Source: Euryarchaeota archaeon UBA170
GTDB taxonomy: Archaea > Thermoplasmatota > Poseidoniia > Poseidoniales > Thalassarchaeaceae
NCBI GenBank assembly: GCA_002499345.1
Contig: DALF01000028.1
Coordinates: 1 to 7,729 of the forward strand
DNA length: 7,729 bases
Reading direction: 5' to 3'
The notes below the pieces were generated by a model. That model did no database searches and had not been told where the DNA came from. It was given only the letters and a program-made list of their open reading frames with translations. This document shows, one piece after another, positions 1-6,526 of this stretch. Positions within the stretch are counted from its first letter, which is position 1; each line of letters starts with the position of its first letter. Position numbers and translations under genes: made by a program.

Positions 1-17
1 TACTGAGCTACCTAAGG
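1..17 (-). tRNA. Possible 5' end of a tRNA, cut by the window edge
   Basis: Read on the minus strand from position 17 to 1, the sequence is CCTTAGG followed by TAGCTCAG and TA. This matches the start of a tRNA: seven acceptor bases, T8, A9, a GCTC D-stem half, then A14 and G15. The D-loop, anticodon and 3' half lie outside the window, so the folding partners cannot be tested. A C at position 1 is unusual for most tRNAs but normal for archaeal tRNA-Tyr, which has a C1-G72 pair. It sits 37 bases past the stop codon of the last transporter gene, in non-coding sequence. An eight-base match could be chance, so this is only a hint. Confidence 0.2.
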
Positions 18-54
18 ACCTCGGAATCGCCAAGCCACAGAGGTTCCTTCTTCC

Positions 55-1050
55 TCAGGCTTGAACCATAGGCCTACTAGAGCCACATTCAGGACAAATC
101 TGATCAGTTGAGTCTGAATAGTCATGATTACAGGCAGGGCAGATTGGCGAAAGAACTCTCCTCGTCTTGGGAGACACCTCTATCTTCTCATCCTCGACCC
201 TTTCAAGCCTTAGGGCGTCTCTATCTACATCAGGAACGTCGAACCTTCCGGGACCACCTAGCTTTATGAGAAGGTCTGGGGGCAATGTGATTGTCCCTGT
301 ATCATCGATAATTAGTTCCCGTGTGTCAGAAAGATCGGACAAATCGAAATCGGTTCCATGTTGTGCTACGAACCTACCATCTCGAAGCTCCAGCGACCTC
401 TCACAGAAGTATGCAACATCCCTGTTGTGAGTGACGAGAAGGAATGCCACGTTCTCATCCTCGTGGAGCTTCTCGAATAGCTCCAGAACCTCTCTACTGG
501 TTATAGGATCCAATGCACCGGTTGGCTCATCGGCGAGAATGAGCTTAGGGTTGGTTATGAGTGCCCTAGCTATTGCGACTCTCTGTTGCTCCCCTCCTGA
601 AAGTTGCTCTGGCATCCCCATCCATCTGTCTGCCATCGCTAGTTTCTCGAGAAGATCCATTGCCTTGGCCCTGGCTGGCCCTGGCATTACTCCCTGATGT
701 CTGAGTGGTTGTGCAACGTTATCTAATGCATTTAGATCTGGAAGAAGGTTCGAGTCTTGGAAGATGAAAGAAACGGTTTCCTGTCGGAGTTTTACTAGTT
801 CGTTTCCAGTCATTCTAATCATCTCCCTACCGCCCAAGGAAACTGAACCAGATGATGGTTTCATTAGTCCCCCTAGGCACTTTAGAAGAGTGGACTTACC
901 TGATCCCGAGGGGCCAATGACAGCTACAGCCTCTCCCTGCTTGATTCTGACATTGAGGCCTCTCAAGGCTACAACATTTCCCTCGAGGCTCAGGCTCTCA
1001 TAGATATGATACATGTTTTTGGCTTCCAATATTACCAAGCTTTCATCCAT
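55..1050 (-). CDS. ABC transporter ATP-binding protein with C-terminal extension and zinc ribbon (ATPase 1)
   Basis: A 331-residue ATPase of the MacB/LolD/FtsE class that would power the adjacent FtsX-type permease from the cytoplasmic face. The nucleotide-binding domain spans about residues 5-230 and is intact: Walker A GPSGSGKST (46-54), Q-loop Gln98, signature LSGGE (150-154), Walker B LILADEPT (170-177) with catalytic Glu175, and switch His208. The D-loop reads GALD rather than the usual GNLD. LolD/MacB-type ATPases are about 220-240 residues, so roughly 100 are extra. Residues about 245-290 include TGTITLPPDLLIKLGG, which resembles the SpoVT/AbrB swapped-hairpin core. The tail has Cys304, Cys307, Cys319 and Cys322, a CxxC-x11-CxxC zinc ribbon of the kind common in archaea. 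The ATG start lies 4 bases after the permease stop codon and has a good Shine-Dalgarno. It is the last gene of the operon. The ATPase role is firm; the substrate is unknown and the AbrB-like call is tentative. Confidence 0.93.
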   Translation of the reverse strand: MDESLVILEAKNMYHIYESLSLEGNVVALRGLNVRIKQGEAVAVIGPSGSGKSTLLKCLGGLMKPSSGSVSLGGREMIRMTGNELVKLRQETVSFIFQDSNLLPDLNALDNVAQPLRHQGVMPGPARAKAMDLLEKLAMADRWMGMPEQLSGGEQQRVAIARALITNPKLILADEPTGALDPITSREVLELFEKLHEDENVAFLLVTHNRDVAYFCERSLELRDGRFVAQHGTDFDLSDLSDTRELIIDDTGTITLPPDLLIKLGGPGRFDVPDVDRDALRLERVEDEKIEVSPKTRRVLSPICPACNHDYSDSTDQICPECGSSRPMVQA

Positions 1051-1054
1051 TCTA

Positions 1055-4000
1055 TCACTCCCCCTTCAGAACTACGGCAAGATCGGACTTCAGAGCCCTT
1101 CTTGTGGTGTACAGTAATGCCATCACAACAGCGACTAGCACAGAAGCGTTGACCAGAATCAGTTCAGTCCACGGCCAGACCAAGTCTCTATCTATCGGAG
1201 CGCTTTGCCCCAGGAAAATCTGGAAGATGAATCCGAAGACTCCGAAGAAACCGTTGAATGCCTCTGAGATCGCTAGTCCAAGTATGACCCCTAGGCCCAT
1301 GCTTACTAGCAGAATAGCCATTATTTCGAACATTACCAGTCTCAGCACCTGTTGGGGGCTAGCTCCGATTGCCTGCAGGATAGCTAGCTCTCTCTTCCTC
1401 TGTGAGAGAACTAGTGAGAGGAACACGAAGGCTGATGCGATTGATGCTAACGAGGCCACCACGAATTGTAGGCTCAGGAGACCGGGAGTTCCAAAGATGA
1501 GCCCCCCCGTCCTCTCGTTGGCCTCGTGATTGGTCCCCCAATTACTGGATGATGCTACTCCGACACCATTTGATACCTCAACTCCAAGTGTCTTCAAAGC
1601 GTCCTTGCAGTTCTTCTGGGTCTCGTCGCAAATTTCGAAAAACCAACGATTGGATGTGTAAGAATCAACAGCATTTTCCCCCATAAGTTCCTTGTAAGTG
1701 GCCTCTCCTACGACTATTGCCTGATTTGCTTCAGAGGATTGTAGTCCCGGAACCCACCTGTGCCCGCCCAAGTAGGTAATGTCTGCCTGAGTAACGGTAG
1801 TAGTGATAATTGGATTCATTTCGCTATCTAGTCCTCCGAAACTGTATGATGTAAACTCAATGGTGATATTGGACCCTGTGTCGGATTTGGAAATATCAAG
1901 TTGGCTTCTAGCTGAAGATCCAGCAGTGAATCCTGAGGACGCCCAGTCGGAAGATACTCTGGCAATATCATCTCCAGGAATGGTCTGCTCGTCCCACTGA
2001 AGGGTATTCTCATGCCCGTCGAATAGAATCCATGTCCTGAGTAGGGAGCCCTCTCCTTTCTGATTGGTGAAGATATCTCCCACTGAAGTCATGTAATCTA
2101 TTGATTCGATCTCGGACTCGTCTGCCCTCTGGATGGCCAGTATCACTTCGTCCATCGCACGTTGCTGGGAAACGGGTTCTTCGAACTGGACCTGTAGATC
2201 GGCACCTGTCTGGGCAGAGGTAGTCCTCTCGTCGACTAATGTCCCGGTATATCCCTGTACAGCCGCCACCGTGACGATGGATAGAGTTAGTAGAAGTATT
2301 ATCGCTAGCCTGTTTACTGACTCGCTTGATCCCGAGCCCTTCAACCCCCTCTTGATGTCATTCAGAACCGGGCTCCATCCGAATAGTATGGTGAAAATCC
2401 TTGGTCCGGCCGCACCGATCCTTCCCAATACTAGCGCCCCCCCTATCCATAGGAAGAATGGCCCAAAGAGGAATAGCAGACCATCTACAATGAAGTTTGG
2501 GCTTATTCCACTCGAATCCCATGGTCCGAAGCCCCCATTGCTTTCTATCCAACTCTCTACAAATGAGAGAATTCCAATGAAGAAAATTATTACATGTAAC
2601 CATAGTCTTGACTTCTTTCTAACAGCAACTCTCCTGACTCCCTCATCAATTTCAATGCTGAGGAAATCTTTGGTCCTAGAGCTTCCGAACAGTAGGGTAA
2701 GACCTACGGTTACCGTGAAAATCAGTAGAGTAACGAGGCCACTCAGAGTTGGGACGACTCGGAAGTCGCTTCTCTCGAATGCCATGAATCCGACAGCATC
2801 CAGAACAACAGGAACCGAGGCCATCGCTAGGAGGTAGCCTGTAAACCACCCAATGACGCCCACCACTGCCAGTTCCCTGAGTATCATAGAGGTCAGGGCG
2901 GACTCCGTGCCCCCTATTACCCTATGAATGGAAATCTCTCTTCTCCTCTGTTCCAATGACAGGACTAGGCCATAAATGAGAACTGAGAAAGAAAGGACGA
3001 CTATCGGTATCATCAGTATGTAATCGAACACGCTGATTATCCCGAGGAAAATATTCAGGAAGCCTATCGTTCCCGAAATCAGATCATTGTACTCAATCAT
3101 TATGTCATTACCTGCTGTATAGTTTACTCCCTCGATATCCCCTTTCAGGCCGTCTAACCAATCTGTGGCCGCTCTGGTGGAAGACGCGGGGAGCTCGTTT
3201 CGATCTATGGCGATGCCGAGATAACCATGGTCATTATCCATCAGAGTAAGCTTCTGATCCTCAGTAAGTACAGAATCTGATACCATTATTGGGTTGAAAA
3301 GCAAAGTAGGGTTTCCAGCTCCTCCCTCTTGGTAGACTGCGGCAACCTTGAGGTCATATACCGTCATGTTTACCTGACAGTAAAGGTATCCTGAATCCTG
3401 GTTGAAGTACTCTTCACCGGGACAGTCGTCGAACCCTGTGGCAATGGCCGCGAATCCGAGATAGTCGTAGGTATAGGAGAAAGTCAGAGTATCTATGGTA
3501 TCGTTGACACCTACTCCTGCCTTACTAGCGATCTCTGAAGGGAGGATTATCGAGCGATTTGCAGATGCTTCCTCGGCGGAGCTCGGCCATGAACCATATA
3601 TCACTCGATTAGCATGTCTTTCGCCCAAATCCCCATCCCATATCCCATCTCCATAGAATCTAATCGTCCTCTTGTCGTTGATCGGCGGCCCTGAGTCGTA
3701 AGCCTCTGGGTAGTCCCAACTGACATTAGTCCAGTCCCCAGTGATTCCTGTCGCACCCACTGCATTGAGTGGTTGTGGTATTATGCCTCCCTCATCAAAG
3801 AATCCGCTGACCCTGACTCCCTGTCTGCCAAACACGAGTCCGCAGTCAGAAATCTCTTCCATCTCTATCAACTCAGAGCAAGCTGACTCCCATAGTGTTG
3901 AGTTGTTCGTCCTGCCCTCTGAATCAGAACCGGGGTCTTCTGCGAAGTCCACCTTACCATCGAATATCTCCTCTTGGAGAGAAAACTGCAGGAATGCACC

Positions 4001-4624
4001 ACTGAGGCCCGCCGAGTAGGCTAGGACTGTTGTGATTACGAGAGAAGCTAGGAATACTCCTGCGAAAACTGCCAGAACCCTTTCTCTGCCGATCCAAGCG
4101 CTTCTCGCGGACATTGACAAATTATCTGGAATCGCAGATATAATCTCGGACATAGAGGCTTCTATGGGGGCGTTTGTAGGCACGGCGCCATACTTGTTCT
4201 TACTGGATTCACCCTCCAAAAAAAGGAAAAATCCAATCACTAGCAGTCCTAGAAATGTAGGAGATAGTAGTAGCCACCAACCAGACCTCCCCACATCATG
4301 CAACCTACGTATAGTAACCGTTGTGAACGAAAAGAACAAGAGTAGTTGTAGGAAAACGAGTAGATATAGAAGTGGCCCAATGATCAAAGTAGTGAACAAT
4401 CCACTCCCAACTGATGCTGCCAAATCAGCTAAGGCGCCCGTGTAAAAGAAGTTTACAATTACCAATCCAGGAGCTAGAGGTAGGTAGTCGAGAAAGTTCC
4501 ACCAGAATTCAGATCTTGATGCCCTGCCACTAAAATCTCCTGTCTTAACAAGACCTGTCTTTACAGCCTCAAAATAGGTCATTGACCTGGTGGGCCTATG
4601 ATCTTCCTCATAGTAGAGGTCCAT
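1055..4624 (-). CDS. DUF805-FtsX/MacB fusion permease with duplicated FtsX-like halves
   Basis: A membrane protein of 1189 residues when started at 4624. Residues about 16-147 form a DUF805 domain: GDFSGRASRSEFW (30-42), TIRRLHDVGRSGWW (104-117) and the closing NKYG (143-146), with about three membrane segments. Two FtsX-like halves follow. Half 1 has a membrane segment at about 182-204, a large extracytoplasmic domain (205-517), then three segments (about 522-557, 585-612, 624-647) with the coupling motif EQRRREISIHRVIGG (558-572). Two further hydrophobic segments (674-692, 712-737) join it to half 2: a segment at 771-792, an outer domain (793-1047), the motif QRKRELAILQAIGAS (1075-1089) and C-terminal segments. 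All six cysteines (249, 261, 401, 416, 999, 1006) lie in the outer domains. An in-frame ATG at 4648 exists but has no Shine-Dalgarno and would overlap the upstream gene by 25 bases. The 4624 ATG overlaps that gene's stop by one base and has a G-rich site 8 bases upstream. MacB/LolC-type proteins are usually about 400-650 residues. The substrate cannot be read from sequence. Confidence 0.9.
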   Translation of the reverse strand: MDLYYEEDHRPTRSMTYFEAVKTGLVKTGDFSGRASRSEFWWNFLDYLPLAPGLVIVNFFYTGALADLAASVGSGLFTTLIIGPLLYLLVFLQLLLFFSFTTVTIRRLHDVGRSGWWLLLSPTFLGLLVIGFFLFLEGESSKNKYGAVPTNAPIEASMSEIISAIPDNLSMSARSAWIGRERVLAVFAGVFLASLVITTVLAYSAGLSGAFLQFSLQEEIFDGKVDFAEDPGSDSEGRTNNSTLWESACSELIEMEEISDCGLVFGRQGVRVSGFFDEGGIIPQPLNAVGATGITGDWTNVSWDYPEAYDSGPPINDKRTIRFYGDGIWDGDLGERHANRVIYGSWPSSAEEASANRSIILPSEIASKAGVGVNDTIDTLTFSYTYDYLGFAAIATGFDDCPGEEYFNQDSGYLYCQVNMTVYDLKVAAVYQEGGAGNPTLLFNPIMVSDSVLTEDQKLTLMDNDHGYLGIAIDRNELPASSTRAATDWLDGLKGDIEGVNYTAGNDIMIEYNDLISGTIGFLNIFLGIISVFDYILMIPIVVLSFSVLIYGLVLSLEQRRREISIHRVIGGTESALTSMILRELAVVGVIGWFTGYLLAMASVPVVLDAVGFMAFERSDFRVVPTLSGLVTLLIFTVTVGLTLLFGSSRTKDFLSIEIDEGVRRVAVRKKSRLWLHVIIFFIGILSFVESWIESNGGFGPWDSSGISPNFIVDGLLFLFGPFFLWIGGALVLGRIGAAGPRIFTILFGWSPVLNDIKRGLKGSGSSESVNRLAIILLLTLSIVTVAAVQGYTGTLVDERTTSAQTGADLQVQFEEPVSQQRAMDEVILAIQRADESEIESIDYMTSVGDIFTNQKGEGSLLRTWILFDGHENTLQWDEQTIPGDDIARVSSDWASSGFTAGSSARSQLDISKSDTGSNITIEFTSYSFGGLDSEMNPIITTTVTQADITYLGGHRWVPGLQSSEANQAIVVGEATYKELMGENAVDSYTSNRWFFEICDETQKNCKDALKTLGVEVSNGVGVASSSNWGTNHEANERTGGLIFGTPGLLSLQFVVASLASIASAFVFLSLVLSQRKRELAILQAIGASPQQVLRLVMFEIMAILLVSMGLGVILGLAISEAFNGFFGVFGFIFQIFLGQSAPIDRDLVWPWTELILVNASVLVAVVMALLYTTRRALKSDLAVVLKGE
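1058..1064 (-). promoter_or_regulatory. Shine-Dalgarno for ATPase 1, inside the permease 3' end
   Basis: On the minus strand, GGGGGAG lies 7 bases before the ATG at 1050, within the last codons of the permease. The stop codon TGA falls between this site and the start. Ribosomes ending the permease are therefore positioned to restart on the ATPase gene, which implies translational coupling. Confidence 0.65.
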
Positions 4625-5328
4625 CAGGGATTCCCCCCTTCTCCCCATGCAGAGCGTATGTCCGAAGCGGCGGTTACTCCATCCCTCAGGAGAAGCATCC
4701 TATCTGCCTTAGACGCAAGGTTAGGGTCGTGAGTGACCATTAGTACGGAAATTCCGTAGTCCTCGCAGAGTTCCTTGAACAGATCGAGTATTCCCTCGGC
4801 GCTCTTTACATCTAGATTGCCGGTTGGCTCGTCTGCTAGAATTAGAGGTCTGGAGCCTGAAATCGCCCTAGCTATGGCCACTCTCTGCCTCTGTCCACCA
4901 GAAAGCTGATCGGGGATGAAGTTCATTCTATCTGACAAACCAACCTTCCTGAGGGCATCCATTGCCTGGCTCTCTGCTTGAGCAGATGGTACACCAGCTA
5001 GCTCGAGTGCGAAAATAACGTTGTCTAAGGCTGATAGCCTATCTATGAGGTGGTAGTCCTGGAAAATCCATCCCACACCTTTCCTCCTAACATCCACCAC
5101 TTTGCTCGGAAGGTAAGTACCATATTCGAAGTCACTGAGGGAAATGGAGCCTGAATCAGCCTCTAAGAGGCCCCCTATGATGTTCAGGAGAGTAGACTTG
5201 CCACATCCGGAAGGACCCATTAGCGCTACGAGCTCACCTGATTCTATCTTGAGGTCAATGCCCTTTAGGACCTCGAGTCTCCTCCTGCCAGAACCAAAGC
5301 CTTTCTTCAGCCCATTGACCGCAAGCAT
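4624..5328 (-). CDS. ABC transporter ATP-binding protein, MacB/LolD/FtsE type (ATPase 2)
   Basis: A 234-residue cytoplasmic ATPase, the usual length for the LolD/MacB/FtsE class, with no added domain. All catalytic elements are present: Walker A GPSGCGKST (38-46), Q-loop Gln90, signature LSGGQ (142-146), Walker B LILADEPT (162-169) with catalytic Glu168, D-loop NLD (171-173) and switch His200. It is the first gene of the transporter operon, and its stop TGA shares one base with the permease ATG, so the two are probably coupled. No Shine-Dalgarno precedes the ATG. Instead TTATAA is centred 25.5 bases upstream, fitting a leaderless transcript. Another ATG begins 7 bases upstream but is out of frame. 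It is clearly diverged from the other ATPase in the operon (no extension, GNLD instead of GALD), so they are not a recent duplicate pair. The transported substrate is unknown. Confidence 0.94.
   Translation of the reverse strand: MLAVNGLKKGFGSGRRRLEVLKGIDLKIESGELVALMGPSGCGKSTLLNIIGGLLEADSGSISLSDFEYGTYLPSKVVDVRRKGVGWIFQDYHLIDRLSALDNVIFALELAGVPSAQAESQAMDALRKVGLSDRMNFIPDQLSGGQRQRVAIARAISGSRPLILADEPTGNLDVKSAEGILDLFKELCEDYGISVLMVTHDPNLASKADRMLLLRDGVTAASDIRSAWGEGGNP
4633..4640 (-). promoter_or_regulatory. Shine-Dalgarno that fixes the permease start
   Basis: On the minus strand AAGGGGGG ends 8 bases before the ATG at 4624, while the alternative ATG at 4648 has no purine-rich site in front of it. 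This is the main reason for choosing the shorter protein. The G-run is followed by AATCCC, which could pair with GGG and partly mask the site. That pairing is weak and short. Confidence 0.6.
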
Positions 5329-5350
5329 GATACATCGTGAAATGAGGAGC

Positions 5351-5356
5351 TTATAA
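5351..5356 (-). promoter_or_regulatory. TATA-like element for the ABC transporter operon
   Basis: TTATAA, within GATTATAAG on the minus strand, is centred at 5353.5, which is 25.5 bases before the A of the ATG at 5328. Archaeal TATA boxes are centred about 26 bases before the transcription start, so the RNA would begin at or next to the start codon. The lack of a Shine-Dalgarno agrees with this. No clear BRE was recognised. The element lies in the 65-base gap after the upstream glycosyltransferase gene, where no strong U-tract terminator is seen, so some read-through is possible. Confidence 0.5.
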
Positions 5357-5393
5357 TCAGTAGTTGTTCTTGAACTAAGGGATTTTCAAATGA

Positions 5394-6476
5394 TTATTTA
5401 TTCATAGCCTCGTTGTAAGCTTCAGCAAGTGATTTTCCTTGGGATTTCGGACTTAGGAGGTTATCGACATGTTTCATCAGCTCCTCAGAAGGGTGTCTTG
5501 GAACTCCCCCGGCCGCCCTCCAATCAGAATGGATACGGACTATCTCGTCCACCCAGTCCTGAGTAGCAGTAGGGAGGAGTAGACAACTATCGGGGATTAT
5601 CTCATTGTGAGCTGGAAGATCTGTGGCTATGACTGGGCATCCTGCGGCCATTGCCTCGGCCGGGGGGTATCCGAATCCTTCACTAGCACTAGGGAACAGT
5701 AGAACCTCCGCACTCTGCAGAGCGGCAAGTAACTGATCATCGGTAAGCTTGACTTCGCTTCCAATGTGTATTACATTGATATCTGTTGAAACATCATCTG
5801 GCAATGAGGAGATAACCTGTTTTGCGAAGTTGAGTCTTTTTCTCTCCTCGTCACTGCCCAATGTAATCACCAGCATCTTTGAGTCACTATCCAAGTCCCC
5901 AAGAAGATCTCTGGGTTTGGGATTCGAAAATGGACTCCAGTATTCTGTATCTATCTGGTGCCTTACTAGAGCCGTTCTCTTGCCTGGAAACATCTTCCTG
6001 ACATCCATCAGTGTGCTTTCCGAGATACAGATGATCATGTCCGCCCTATCTAGGCCCTTCTTCAACATCTTCAAGTCTCTTCTTCTGAATATACCGGGGT
6101 TCTGATCTCCAACTGACACTGTCACATCTCCCCCTATTATCTTCCTAGGGCTAATATGGAAGAGATCGTGAACAGTGACCACTACCGGTACTGCGCATCT
6201 CTTAGGGACCAGATGGGCCTGCTCCTGATCGGTAATATGAATCAAATCTGCAGGTGTTGATTCAGATATTTTTGCTACTGACCTCGGGTGGGAGTACCAT
6301 CTTCTTAACGCTCTTTGAATAAGTCCGGTGACTTGATCATGCTCTATTGTTCCAACTTTGGTCCATTGTGGTACAAGCGCTCTTTCCAGTAGTGACTCGA
6401 TTGACTGATGGGCCCTGCCTAAGCCCGAGTTCTCCCCCAGGCGACCTCCCCTGACCAGTAGAACTCTGCTCACCAC
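5394..6476 (-). CDS. GT4-type (GT-B fold) glycosyltransferase
   Basis: A 360-residue, probably retaining glycosyltransferase that would move a sugar from a nucleotide-activated donor to an acceptor at the cytoplasmic face. No signal peptide or membrane span is seen. The N-terminal Rossmann half starts with a beta strand and a glycine loop (SRVLLVRG, then GENSGLGRAH, 14-23). It has TVHDLFH (101-107), a common GT4 feature, and ISEST (151-155) at the domain junction. The C-terminal donor half has RKRL (212-215), which matches the phosphate-contacting R-K-N-L site, and SEGFGYPPAEAMAAGCPV with Glu266 and Glu274 forming the EX7E motif. The start must be GTG: the frame is open upstream to a stop at 6525-6527 without ATG, GTG or TTG, and the next in-frame ATG is at residue 137. 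GTG 6476 fits the leaderless promoter geometry. A second GTG at 6473 has GAGG 5 bases upstream and is the alternative. The sugar and acceptor cannot be assigned. Confidence 0.88.
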   Translation of the reverse strand: MVSRVLLVRGGRLGENSGLGRAHQSIESLLERALVPQWTKVGTIEHDQVTGLIQRALRRWYSHPRSVAKISESTPADLIHITDQEQAHLVPKRCAVPVVVTVHDLFHISPRKIIGGDVTVSVGDQNPGIFRRRDLKMLKKGLDRADMIICISESTLMDVRKMFPGKRTALVRHQIDTEYWSPFSNPKPRDLLGDLDSDSKMLVITLGSDEERKRLNFAKQVISSLPDDVSTDINVIHIGSEVKLTDDQLLAALQSAEVLLFPSASEGFGYPPAEAMAAGCPVIATDLPAHNEIIPDSCLLLPTATQDWVDEIVRIHSDWRAAGGVPRHPSEELMKHVDNLLSPKSQGKSLAEAYNEAMNK

Positions 6477-6498
6477 GGCCTCAGCAAGGCGTATCGGA

Positions 6499-6504
6499 CT
6501 TAAA
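6499..6504. promoter_or_regulatory. Shared bidirectional TATA-like promoter between two glycosyltransferase genes
   Basis: CTTAAA on plus reads TTTAAG on minus. Its self-complementary TTAA core is centred at 6501.5. The plus gene begins at 6527 and the minus gene at 6476, so each start is exactly 25.5 bases from the centre. This is the spacing expected for archaeal leaderless transcripts, and the same distance separates TTATAA from the transporter operon's ATG. One TBP-binding site could therefore serve both directions. No clear BRE was recognised on either side, so preferred direction cannot be predicted. Confidence 0.5.
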
Positions 6505-6526
6505 CGAGGACGGATGATGGAGCTTC

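Noticed and set aside
1502..1508. Seven-C run (G7 in the coding strand) as a phase-variation switch in the permease
   Set aside because: A single G7 tract in a G-run-prone sequence is weak evidence, and the frame is intact here. Nothing else suggests phase variation.
2133..2837. 234-codon plus-strand open frame
   Set aside because: It lies wholly antisense to the permease, and its translation is Ser/Thr/Pro-rich without a recognisable domain. It is a shadow of the real frame, as are the other plus-strand frames under the three minus-strand genes.
55..5328. The two ATPases as a recent tandem duplication
   Set aside because: Outside the universal ABC motifs they differ widely in sequence, length and D-loop, so they are old paralogues rather than a recent copy.
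5361..5377. Short dyads (TAGTT...AACTA and GTTC-TT-GAAC) just upstream of the operon TATA element
   Set aside because: The arms are only 4-5 bases and their centres differ, so they are as likely chance as an operator. There is no T-run to suggest a terminator.
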